Assembly (NCBI GenBank): GCA_014238855.1
Contig: JABAAH010000002.1
Location: 71,312 to 106,835, forward strand
Length of the DNA: 35,524 nucleotides
Direction: 5' to 3'
Source: Planctomycetota bacterium
GTDB lineage: Bacteria > Planctomycetota > Planctomycetia > Pirellulales > UBA1268
The translations under genes were made by a program, and so were the position numbers. Shown piece by piece: positions 1 to 7,608 of the stretch (the stretch's first letter is position 1; the number at the start of each line of letters is the position of its first letter). The notes beneath the pieces were generated by a model. The model did no database searches. It was not told the origin of the DNA and worked only from the letters and a program-made list of their open reading frames with translations.

Positions 1-1
1 T

Positions 2-442
2 GCGAAGCCAAAGCTTGATGCCGCACTGTCATCATCGGACGCTATGAAACGTTATTGGGCGGCCATGACGTGTACTGCAATTGGAAAGGAAGCTGCGGAA
101 CTTGCTCCCGCTGTAGAGCCGTTGTTAGCGGATCCTGTTCTAATGGTCCGAGTTCGAGCTGCGGAATTTCTTGGACGCATCGGTGTGATTAATCCGCAGC
201 CAACATTGATAGATGTGGTCAATACAACAACGAATTCGGTTGAAGCTACAGAAGCTTTGAACTCTATTGTCTGGTTCAAAGATTTTTTCAAAGATCGATA
301 TGCTGTCCAGCGTTCTGATTTTTATCCTAAGAGCAATGGGGCAGATGTTGATGCTCGCTTGAACTACATTAATGGCATTCCGTATCCACCAAAACCACCA
401 AAAACAAAAAAGCGAAAGAATAAAAAGGCGAATAATTCCTAG
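2..442 (+). CDS. 3' end of a sulfatase-like gene with HEAT-like tail (partial, truncated by window edge)
   Basis: The reading frame is open to the left edge, so the first ATG at 44 is probably internal and the gene continues upstream. The visible 146 or so residues contain HEAT-like helical text (KRYWAAMTC, AAELAPAVEPLLADP, VRVRAAEFLGRIG), then a segment with no obvious fold, and end in a lysine-rich tail (KPPKTKKRKNKK). This pattern, with a residue run meaning 'the set changes state, each unit is shortened', is what planctomycete sulfatases often carry after the catalytic domain. The catalytic part is outside the window, so assignment to a sulfatase is an inference from the tail alone. It could also be a free-standing HEAT-repeat protein. 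It ends with TAG at 440-442 and is convergent with the DinB-like gene; the 119 bp between them hold no feature I can support. Confidence 0.6.
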   Translation, partial: AKPKLDAALSSSDAMKRYWAAMTCTAIGKEAAELAPAVEPLLADPVLMVRVRAAEFLGRIGVINPQPTLIDVVNTTTNSVEATEALNSIVWFKDFFKDRYAVQRSDFYPKSNGADVDARLNYINGIPYPPKPPKTKKRKNKKANNS

Positions 443-561
443 GACTGCCCGACACGGTATTCAGACGAGGGCATCAGGTTGCATGATCCGCAGGTGTGCA
501 AGTATTTTTTGGTGCTCGTGTAGTCCATGAAGGTGCTTGTTCATTCTGCCAGCTATGCGAG

Positions 562-1083
562 TCAGGCTGGCGGCAGGCCCTGCATGCGACGCCAGGTGGA
601 AAGTTGGCCAAGGTGTGACATGATGTGGCCACCACAATAAAACGCATGCACTGATGAGAGTGTCGGAAATCGTGTGGCGAGTGGCCCTTCAGCTGGATTT
701 GGTCGTTCAAAGGCCTCATTTGAAGTGACTCGCAGTGTTTCAATAAGTTTTTTATGACTGGTACTAAAAAATGCGAGTACCTCATCGAATGATGGGTAGA
801 TTGTATGGTTAGGATCATCTTTGCACGTTGCTGTCTTGTCAAAGAGTTTTTCAAATCCAGCCGGTATTGGTAGCGAATCCTGATCGAGCTGGCTTAAGAC
901 CTTTGATGGGTACAGGCTCAAGTGACCAAAAGTGAAACAAGGATGGTTTGAAGATACAGGCTGGCCGCCTGGACGTGCAAAGCGTGCAGCTTCAAGGTGA
1001 GAGATTTCTTGTACAAGACGATCAGCGTAGCTGACTGCAGATTCGAGGGAATCAGCAATGATATTTCCAGTTGTGCGTTGCAT
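562..1083 (-). CDS. DinB-superfamily protein
   Basis: This 173-aa protein has the features of the DinB/YfiT-like four-helix-bundle metalloprotein superfamily. Three histidines sit in the usual places: H54 in FGHLSLYPS, and H153 and H157 in GGHIMSHLGQLSTWRRMQG, the last helix being the most recognisable part. In characterised members such a His triad binds a divalent metal, and some act as thiol-dependent transferases; no substrate can be deduced here. The start ATG has a GGAG about 9 nt upstream. It lies 22 bp downstream of purN on the same strand, so it may be the last gene of the ileS-purN transcript. Family assignment is fairly safe; specific function is unknown. Confidence 0.85.
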   Translation of the reverse strand: MQRTTGNIIADSLESAVSYADRLVQEISHLEAARFARPGGQPVSSNHPCFTFGHLSLYPSKVLSQLDQDSLPIPAGFEKLFDKTATCKDDPNHTIYPSFDEVLAFFSTSHKKLIETLRVTSNEAFERPNPAEGPLATRFPTLSSVHAFYCGGHIMSHLGQLSTWRRMQGLPPA

Positions 1084-1105
1084 GGCGAGCTTCTCCGTGT
1101 GTCTG

Positions 1106-1747
1106 TTAGGTTTTATATTTTAGTTGGTGTTTTTTGGAAAGCACATTGATCGCCTCTGGAAGCGTCTCACACTCTGCTAGAAAAACTTTAGCAGCAAGCG
1201 ATTCCGGAGTATCATCAGATGCAACGGGTACCGGCGATTGAAGCAGGATTGGTCCATGGTCATATTCGTTGTCGACAAAGTGCACAGTGCATCCAGAAGT
1301 TGTGGAACTGTGCTCAATAACAGCGGTATGTACCCGATTGCCATAGAATCCTTTTCCGCCGAATGCAGGCAGTAATGACGGGTGAATGTTTATTACCCGA
1401 TGTTCAAAATCGGATGGAATTGTAACGAGCTGAAGAAAGCCGGCCATGACGACGAGGTCTACATTCGCTTCACGGCAATGGTCGAAAATAATAGAACTCC
1501 ACGTTTCGAGTGTGGCATCACCCTTCGCAGACACCACCGTAGAAATACCTGCCTCCTCAGCAATGGTGACACCTCGTACGTCTTCTCGGTTTGACACAAC
1601 AAGGTTAATAGTAGCCGCGAGTTCTCCAGTTTTTTGTCGTCGCAGTAAATTTTCGAGACTTCGTCCAGATCCAGACAGAAGGATTGCGAGGCGAAATGGG
1701 TGTGTGGTGCCTTCGTTGCTCACGGGGCCAAAGTTTCTTTCTCTCAC
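1106..1747 (-). CDS. purN: Phosphoribosylglycinamide formyltransferase PurN
   Basis: PurN transfers a formyl group from 10-formyltetrahydrofolate to glycinamide ribonucleotide, the third step of de novo purine synthesis, in the cytoplasm. The 213-aa product carries the N-terminal LSGSGRSLENL phosphate-binding segment, the catalytic N120 and H122 in VINIHPSLLPAF, and the catalytic aspartate D163 in NEYDHGPILLQ. Length matches the family plus a short N-terminal extension. The start is a GTG that overlaps the ileS stop codon (GTGA), so translation is probably coupled to ileS. A second GTG lies 8 codons further in, and the conserved fold starts near residue 19, so the exact start is open. Confidence 0.95.
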   Translation of the reverse strand: MRERNFGPVSNEGTTHPFRLAILLSGSGRSLENLLRRQKTGELAATINLVVSNREDVRGVTIAEEAGISTVVSAKGDATLETWSSIIFDHCREANVDLVVMAGFLQLVTIPSDFEHRVINIHPSLLPAFGGKGFYGNRVHTAVIEHSSTTSGCTVHFVDNEYDHGPILLQSPVPVASDDTPESLAAKVFLAECETLPEAINVLSKKHQLKYKT

Positions 1748-4700
1748 GATGTTTCGGGTGGGCGTGCTCGTTTCAGGCTCATTGTGAGAGCGTGCCCGTC
1801 AACATCAAGTGTTTCTAATTCAGTATTTTGTAACAGCTCAAAGCTAATTGAAACCGCAAGCGTCTCCGAGGCGAGGGTTTCAGCGTGGGCTTGAAGTGCC
1901 TTTCGAAGTTCTTCCGAATCAGTGTCAAATCCAAGCTCTATTCTGTCAGTAAATTCAAGATCAAGGATCTTTCTTTGTGACTGCACGGCGTGGATGACTT
2001 CACGAACTTGGCCTTCAGCGAGAAGCTCAGGTGTCAGTTCGCTTGAAATAACGACGACACCTCGTGTGCCCTCCGCCGCAGCCCAGCCATCACGAGCTGT
2101 AGTTCTGATTATGCAATCTTCTTCACGAATGGATACGTCCGTCCCATCGGCCAGACTGACCGTTGCAACTCCATGATCATGAAATGCAGTCATGAGTGTC
2201 GTTGCATCGGCTTGTTGAAGTGCGTTTCGCACCAGCGGGAGTTTCTTACCAAGACGTGGGCCAAGCTTTTTGAGGTCTGGAAGAATAGTCCGCGTGATAT
2301 ATCTCTCAGGCTCTGCACAAATTTCAAATGCCTTGACGTTAAGTTCACTGCAGACAAGGTCAGCATGCGATACCAGCCAGTCGGCGTCGTTTTTATGTGG
2401 TTCGGCGAGGATGACTTCAACTTTGGAAAGTGGTTGCCGAACCTTGAGTTTTGCCTGGGCTCGTGCTGCCCGCCCGAGAGATGCCACTTCACGAATAAGG
2501 GCCATCTGGCGTGCAAGGTCTGGATTGATGAGTTCAGTATTTGCTGTGGGGTAGTCAGTGAGGTGAATGCTTTCTGATACTCGACTTCCGAAGGGGCCAA
2601 CAGCAAGATTCTGCCAGAACGCCTCACTCACAAATGGAACAAACGGTGCGGCCAGACGCGCAGTTGTCGTGAGGACTTCATAAAGCGTCCAGTACGCATC
2701 ACATTTTTCAGGATTGCCATCTGCGGATGCATCTGCTTTTCCAGATGCCCAGAAACGATCTCGGCTTCGTCGGACAAACCAGTTGCTGACCGCATCTACG
2801 AGGTCAGAGAGTGCCCTGGCAGCGACGTAGTGATCGTAATTGTCGAGTGCTTCAACCATTGTGGTCGCAGTTGCGTGGAGTTCAGCAAGCATCCAGCGGT
2901 CAAGTTCACTTCGCTCGGATGCTGGGCGAAAGCCGTCTCCCGTTATGAGATTTTCATGATCAAGTTGGCCCGGAGTGTCCATGCGAGCTGCAGGATTGAA
3001 GCCATCAATGTTGGCGTAGATCACAAAAAAGCTGTAGACATTCCAGAGCCTTAAAAGAAACTCTGGCACACTCTCACGAATGGCTCGCTCGCTGTAACGA
3101 ATACTGTTCCAGGGTGGCTGTCCTGCAAAAAAGTACCATCGGAGCGCATCGGCTCCATATCGATCGAGAATTTCAGTAGGTTCTTTGTAATTCCGCTTGC
3201 TCTTAGACATCTTGCTACCATCTTCTCCGAGCATGTGTCCAAGGACGATGCAATTGCGGAAGGGGTGTGGGTAGCCAGCGGGCGGCATTGCTGCTGGCGG
3301 TTTCACATCAGTAGATGATTCAGGCCCAAAGAGAAGTGTGCTGATTGCAAGTTGGCTGTAGAACCAGCCACGAGTCTGGTCAATTGCTTCGGAAATAAAG
3401 TCAGCTGGCCACTGTGATTGAAATTCGTCGGCACCGGTGTGTGGCCAGCCCCACTGGGCAAAAGGCATCGCTCCAGAATCAAACCAGCAATCGATGACTT
3501 CCGGTACACGATGCATTCGGGCACCATCCTGAAAAGGAGAGTCATAGGTGATGGCATCAATGTACGGTTTGTGGACCCGAAGATCATCAGACAATTCTGG
3601 ATTATCGGCCTTTGCTTTCTCAAAGACTTCCGTGCCGATGACTCCCGGCTTGGAAAGAAGTGCATCGTATGCAGGGACAGCCTCAGCTTTTCCTGTTTCT
3701 TCACAGATCCAGATTGGAAGTGGGGTTCCCCAGTAACGCTCCCTCGATAATGCCCAGTCGACATTGTTTGCAAGGAAATTACCGAAACGCCCCTCCTTAA
3801 TGTGCTCAGGCATCCAGTTGATCTGTTCGTTGTTGGCTAGCATCGCGTCTCGAAACTGACTGGTGCGGATGAACCAACTGGCTCTTGGGTATTGGATCAG
3901 TGGGTCGTCATCAGCTCGCCAGCAGAATGGGTAGTCATGAAGATACTGTTCCTGGTGGACAAGAAGCTTTCGACTGCGAAGATCGCGGGTTAGGTCGCGA
4001 TCACACTCCTTCACAAATCGCCCGGCCATGGTCGGAAATTCGTCGGTGAAAGTGCCGTCAGGTGCAACGCAGTTAAGAAGTGGTGGCACTTTGTTTTCAA
4101 ATCGTTTTCGTTCAGCCAAGAGAACACCGTAGTCAACTTCACCAAAGGCTGGAGCAATATGTACGATGCCGGTGCCTGAATCTGTGGTGACAAAGTCAGC
4201 TTCGATGACACGCCAAGCAACAGGCTGGTCATTCCCGTTTTTCAGGGTCGTGAGTTCTGGCTGGCCGTCGGGGCGAAAGCAGTCAAACGGGGGCAGGTAG
4301 CACGCTCCTATGAGGTCAGATCCCGGAAAAGACTCAAGAACTTCGAGGGTGGTTTTCTTTTTGTCAGCAAGCGATGCTGCAAGTGGCTCAGCAATAATAT
4401 ATTCACGTTCCGGGTCGTCTTCAAACCGCACGGCAACATACGTGAGGTCAGATTTTATAGCTGCAAATTGATTTGAAGGAAGTGTCCATGGAGTTGTTGT
4501 CCATGCAATGAGGTTTCGTGTTGTTGGGGATCCACTTGCATCAAGAAGAGGGAAGGCAACATAGACGCTCGGGTCAGCTACCTGACGATATCCCTGACTA
4601 ACTTCTCCGCTCGACAGGGCCGTGCCACCCTGCGGCCACCACCACACGATCTTGTGGCCCTGATACAACAGGCCACGATTGAACAGTTCAGTAAGAGCCC

Positions 4701-5181
4701 ACCAGACACTTTCGACATAACTCTGGTGATAGGTGACATAAGCTTTTGAAAGATCGATCCAGAAACCAATACGTTCCGTGAGTGTCTCCCACTCCTTCAT
4801 GTATCGCCAGACAGATTCCTGGCACCGATGGATAAATGGCTCGACCCCATATTCCTCAATCTCGGCTTTTGAGTGAATGCCGAGGCTTTTGCACACCTCG
4901 ACCTCTACGGGGAGTCCGTGGGTGTCCCAGCCTGCTTTGCGTTCACAAAACTCACCCCGCATCGTTCGGTATCGCGGGTATAAGTCTTTGATGGCTCGTG
5001 TAAGGCAGTGCCCGGGGTGGGGCATTCCATTGGCTGTTGGTGGCCCTTCAAAAAAAACAAATCGCTTGGCGCCACGACGATTGTCGAGTGACTTTTGATA
5101 AATCCCTGCAGATTTCCAAAGGGCAGCAATTTCGGCTTCTGTGGAGGGCAGGTCAGGTCTGCCCCGGACTGGCTGGAACAT
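1744..5181 (-). CDS. ileS: Isoleucyl-tRNA synthetase, long type-2/eukaryote-like form
   Basis: This class I aminoacyl-tRNA synthetase charges tRNA-Ile. At 1145 aa it is longer than the usual bacterial type (about 930-940 aa). The class I signature is present as HPGH (residues 55-58, in NGMPHPGH) and KMSKS (657-661). Also visible are GWDTHGLPVE (84-93), the editing-domain segment around IAWTTTPWTLPSN (225-237), and the WFDSG and DQTRGWFYSQ blocks. The overall text and length resemble the eukaryote-like type-2 IleRS found in some bacteria; this is a judgement from motifs, not an alignment. The stop overlaps the purN start. No Shine-Dalgarno is seen at the ATG, and a 604-bp leader region precedes the gene. 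Confidence 0.97.
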   Translation of the reverse strand: MFQPVRGRPDLPSTEAEIAALWKSAGIYQKSLDNRRGAKRFVFFEGPPTANGMPHPGHCLTRAIKDLYPRYRTMRGEFCERKAGWDTHGLPVEVEVCKSLGIHSKAEIEEYGVEPFIHRCQESVWRYMKEWETLTERIGFWIDLSKAYVTYHQSYVESVWWALTELFNRGLLYQGHKIVWWWPQGGTALSSGEVSQGYRQVADPSVYVAFPLLDASGSPTTRNLIAWTTTPWTLPSNQFAAIKSDLTYVAVRFEDDPEREYIIAEPLAASLADKKKTTLEVLESFPGSDLIGACYLPPFDCFRPDGQPELTTLKNGNDQPVAWRVIEADFVTTDSGTGIVHIAPAFGEVDYGVLLAERKRFENKVPPLLNCVAPDGTFTDEFPTMAGRFVKECDRDLTRDLRSRKLLVHQEQYLHDYPFCWRADDDPLIQYPRASWFIRTSQFRDAMLANNEQINWMPEHIKEGRFGNFLANNVDWALSRERYWGTPLPIWICEETGKAEAVPAYDALLSKPGVIGTEVFEKAKADNPELSDDLRVHKPYIDAITYDSPFQDGARMHRVPEVIDCWFDSGAMPFAQWGWPHTGADEFQSQWPADFISEAIDQTRGWFYSQLAISTLLFGPESSTDVKPPAAMPPAGYPHPFRNCIVLGHMLGEDGSKMSKSKRNYKEPTEILDRYGADALRWYFFAGQPPWNSIRYSERAIRESVPEFLLRLWNVYSFFVIYANIDGFNPAARMDTPGQLDHENLITGDGFRPASERSELDRWMLAELHATATTMVEALDNYDHYVAARALSDLVDAVSNWFVRRSRDRFWASGKADASADGNPEKCDAYWTLYEVLTTTARLAAPFVPFVSEAFWQNLAVGPFGSRVSESIHLTDYPTANTELINPDLARQMALIREVASLGRAARAQAKLKVRQPLSKVEVILAEPHKNDADWLVSHADLVCSELNVKAFEICAEPERYITRTILPDLKKLGPRLGKKLPLVRNALQQADATTLMTAFHDHGVATVSLADGTDVSIREEDCIIRTTARDGWAAAEGTRGVVVISSELTPELLAEGQVREVIHAVQSQRKILDLEFTDRIELGFDTDSEELRKALQAHAETLASETLAVSISFELLQNTELETLDVDGHALTMSLKRARPPETS

Positions 5182-5223
5182 GCGGTATTTGAAACGGGGG
5201 ATGAAAATAATGAACGTGTCGTT

Positions 5224-5244
5224 TTAGGATGACCCGTATCCTAA
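5224..5244 (-). promoter_or_regulatory. 7-bp inverted repeat 43 bp upstream of ileS
   Basis: TTAGGAT and ATCCTAA are perfect inverted arms separated by seven bases (GACCCGT on the plus strand). The element lies in the 5' leader of ileS and could be an operator or an RNA hairpin. There is no T-tract, so it is not a standard terminator. Confidence 0.35.
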
Positions 5245-5670
5245 CCACCTCAGCCTCCTGACCCCAGTGGTACCCGTTGTTACCCGGGCTGGCCGGGCGG
5301 GTTCGTCACTGATGGTAGGGGCACGCTACCCGAATAGCCGTTACACCGGCCGGCATACCAGTTGTCGGCGTCGAGCAGGTAACGCCCATCCGGCCTCACA
5401 AAAAATAGTTTTCACAGATGACTTTAAGGCGTGAGAAGGCGATTCGATGCTCGTTGTGTTCCTACACTCCCCGGGTTCAGTGCCATACAGAAAATACGCT
5501 GTTGCTACTGCCAGTTTGACGCGACCAAGGCGTCTGTCCCTCCCAGTGTGTATTGTCGCTTCTAAAGTCACGACCCTGTCCGACAGGCGGGTGGATGAAG
5601 TCCTTTCGCCGTAGGTACACCAGTATCTAATGGACTGTCCAGTCCAGAGTTGAGCAGAGAGTCTTGCAGA

Positions 5671-5704
5671 GGCCAGTAGCGTGCGCAGGCCAGTAGCGTG
5701 CGCA
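5671..5704. repeat. Two perfect tandem copies of a 17-bp unit
   Basis: The unit GGCCAGTAGCGTGCGCA occurs at 5671-5687 and again at 5688-5704 with no difference. The sequence then continues GGGG, so there is no third copy. It lies in the punA-ileS spacer. Confidence 0.9.
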
Positions 5705-5785
5705 GGGGTTGCCATGTGCGTCGATAGGGACTGTAAGAGAACTTCGAGAATCCGAGAATGCACTATTGCATGATCACTGATGGAT

Positions 5786-6619
5786 TCAAGGTTTAGCAGT
5801 TGCATCCCGAACAGCAACTTCAATGATGTTACGAAGTTTTGGTTCCGCTGTGCGTGCCACCTCAAGGATTCTTTCAACGGTTGCGACCTCAAGTGCATCT
5901 GGTAAACACATGTCTGTTACGACTGACAGGCCAAGGACTCGAAGGCCCGCATGTATGGCAACAATAACTTCCGGGACAGTCGACATGCCCACAACATCGG
6001 CACCGATCATCCGCAGGAAACGATACTCAGCCCGTGTTTCGAGATTGGGTCCAGTAACTGCAACGTAGACACCGCGGTGGGCAACAAAGTTTTTCTGGCG
6101 AGCTACTTCCAGTGCACGGTCAATAAGCGGGAAGGAATATGGCTCTGACATGTCTGGGAAACGTGGGCCGAGACGGTCGTCGTTTATACCTACGAGAGGA
6201 TTATCGTGCATTAAATTGATGTGGTCATCAATAACCATGATGTCGCCGGCGCTGTAGTGTGGATTTAGTCCGCCGCATGCATTCGTGACAATCAACAGTT
6301 CAGCACCGAGGCGATGCAGGACTCGCACCGGTAGCGTGATCTGTGATGCTGGATATCCTTCGTACGAATGCATCCGGCCCTCAAGAATCATGACTGGCAC
6401 ATCCTCGAGGAGACCACATACCAGTTGACCGGCATGTCCGTGTGCTGTTGAACGAGCAAAGTGCGGAATTTCCTCATAGGGGATTTCAACCTGGTCCGTG
6501 ACGCCCTGCGTGGCATTGCCCAGACCACTTCCGAGAATAATTCCCACCTTGGGTTGATGAGGCCAACGAGTCTGAATAGCTTCGCACGCGGCTGTGATAT
6601 GGTCGTACTGGTCTAACAT
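5786..6619 (-). CDS. punA: Purine nucleoside phosphorylase, trimeric class (PNP/MTAP family)
   Basis: The enzyme splits purine nucleosides with phosphate into base and ribose 1-phosphate in purine salvage. The 277-aa length fits the trimeric PNP family. Motifs in order are the phosphate loop GIILGSGLGN (26-35), GRMHSYEGYP (81-90), TNACGGLNPHYSAGD (112-126), VTGPNLETRAEYRFLR (188-203) and GADVVGMSTVPEV (206-218). The base-recognition segment reads VVTDMCLPDA, with D236 where human PNP has Asn243 in ITNKV. An aspartate at this place is the state seen in adenine-accepting relatives such as MTA phosphorylase, so base specificity may be broader than inosine/guanosine. It ends with TGA and is followed by the long leader of ileS. 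Confidence 0.95.
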   Translation of the reverse strand: MLDQYDHITAACEAIQTRWPHQPKVGIILGSGLGNATQGVTDQVEIPYEEIPHFARSTAHGHAGQLVCGLLEDVPVMILEGRMHSYEGYPASQITLPVRVLHRLGAELLIVTNACGGLNPHYSAGDIMVIDDHINLMHDNPLVGINDDRLGPRFPDMSEPYSFPLIDRALEVARQKNFVAHRGVYVAVTGPNLETRAEYRFLRMIGADVVGMSTVPEVIVAIHAGLRVLGLSVVTDMCLPDALEVATVERILEVARTAEPKLRNIIEVAVRDATAKP

Positions 6620-6682
6620 TCTTCGCTACCTTCTCCTCATGCATGACCTTGAGATGCTACTGGCTTATACTCGATGAGATGG

Positions 6683-7096
6683 TCAGTCTTCGTCGAGAAG
6701 ATTTCGGAAGTCGGGATGGTTTCTTAGGGAATCAAGGTCAGGATCAACCTCGAGATGTCGAAGGTCATCATACCCAAGAAGAATTGCCTTTGAGAGGCTG
6801 CAAATTGCCTCCGTCGAACAACCGACTCGAGCCAAGGAACACGCCAGATTATAACAGGCTGTTGCATCCTCTGGCAGAAGGGTCACAACGTGACGGTCAA
6901 GTTCAACTGCTCTCTCTAGAAGACCTTTTTGTGCAACTAACTCCGCCAGAACACGTGTGACCTCAACAGATGCCTCGTCACGCGAGAAAAGCTGCTCGAA
7001 GAATTCAATATCAAAATCAAGTTGTGACAAGAAGCCGAACCACTGATTTCCACTGAGCCGTGCATTTCCGTGATGAGAGGCGTTTGTCTTGTTCAT
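6683..7096 (-). CDS. TPR-repeat protein
   Basis: This 137-aa protein has helical repeats in its middle and C-terminal part: VLAELVAQKGLLERAVELDRHVVTL, then ACYNLACSLARVGCSTEAICSLSKAI. These match tetratricopeptide repeats with the expected small-residue positions. The end, with a DPDLDSLRNHPDFRNLL pattern, is common to many bacterial TPR proteins in which the last repeat closes on a short helix. There is no signal peptide, so it should be cytoplasmic and probably mediates a protein contact; the partner is unknown. The start ATG has GGAG six bases upstream. It lies 30 bp after the acidic protein gene and 63 bp before punA on the same strand. Confidence 0.8.
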   Translation of the reverse strand: MNKTNASHHGNARLSGNQWFGFLSQLDFDIEFFEQLFSRDEASVEVTRVLAELVAQKGLLERAVELDRHVVTLLPEDATACYNLACSLARVGCSTEAICSLSKAILLGYDDLRHLEVDPDLDSLRNHPDFRNLLDED

Positions 7097-7126
7097 GGCT
7101 TACTCCGAACGTGAACGGCCGCCGTA

Positions 7127-7501
7127 CTATTTTCTGCCACCAGGTGACTTACTTGGCGGAGGAGCTTCTGGACGAAGGTCATCAGGATGCTCCCAATCTG
7201 GGTCACTTTCTTCTTCCTGAAAGTCATCATCAAATTCGTCATCGAAATCATCGAAGTTAGAATCTTCATCGGCAAGTGGGTCGTCTGAATCCAGATTGTC
7301 ATCGTCACCTACTTCGGGATCATCTTCAGTCGACTCATCATTGTTCGTGACCTGAATCAGCCGATTATCGCCGATCATCCGAATATCGCTGATCAATGGA
7401 GCAGTCATTATTTTTGCGGTTCTTGGAAGTGCAGAAATCATTCGCTTTTTCGTTCCCCAAAGAGAGTGGACAGCTAGTTGTTGGTTGTTAAGGTGCAACA
7501 T
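7127..7501 (-). CDS. Small hypothetical protein with highly acidic C-terminal region
   Basis: I do not recognise a named family. The N-terminal half is ordinary (LISDIRMIGDNRLIQVTN looks like a compact folded segment). The next 50 or so residues are almost all Asp/Glu with regularly placed Phe and Trp (FDDFDDEF, PDWEHPDDL), and the protein closes with PPPSKSPGGRK. Such tails are usually disordered and bind basic partners. The start is uncertain: the frame is open to a GTG at 7576. I chose the ATG at 7501 (124 aa) because a GGGA lies 8 nt upstream; ATGs at 7441 and 7408 are alternatives. The gene sits between argJ and the TPR gene in the same direction. Confidence 0.6.
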   Translation of the reverse strand: MLHLNNQQLAVHSLWGTKKRMISALPRTAKIMTAPLISDIRMIGDNRLIQVTNNDESTEDDPEVGDDDNLDSDDPLADEDSNFDDFDDEFDDDFQEEESDPDWEHPDDLRPEAPPPSKSPGGRK

Positions 7502-7608
7502 TGACAAAATCCCGAGGGAAGAAGGAAGCGTCTTAAGGCTCCGCGGATGGCCTTTCTGAATAAGCAAAATATACACCCTGGGGCGGCTAGGGAAGGGGGA
7601 GTCTTTGT

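Larger units (their letters stand above)
5182..5785. other. 604-bp intergenic region between punA and ileS, rich in inverted repeats
   Basis: No convincing gene lies here. One long open frame on the minus strand runs through it but starts inside punA and has no recognisable protein character. The region holds several perfect short inverted repeats that could fold in a minus-strand transcript: TTAGGAT/ATCCTAA (5224-5244), CCTGTC/GACAGG (about 5575-5587) and GGACTG/CAGTCC (about 5634-5647). It also holds a 17-bp tandem duplication. I looked for the conserved cores of RNase P RNA, tmRNA and SRP RNA and did not find them. It may be a structured leader of ileS, an unrecognised small RNA, or decayed sequence. 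Confidence 0.5.

Noticed and set aside
474-854. 126-codon minus-strand frame overlapping the DinB-like gene
   Set aside because: It overlaps a frame with a clear metal-histidine pattern and shows no protein-like features of its own.
5182-5785. RNase P RNA, tmRNA or SRP RNA gene
   Set aside because: The conserved cores of these RNAs were not found on either strand by eye; a covariance-model search would be decisive.
5341-5898. 185-codon open frame on the minus strand in the punA-ileS gap
   Set aside because: It begins inside punA in another frame, has no recognisable motif or Shine-Dalgarno, and its reading includes the tandem duplication. More likely a chance frame.
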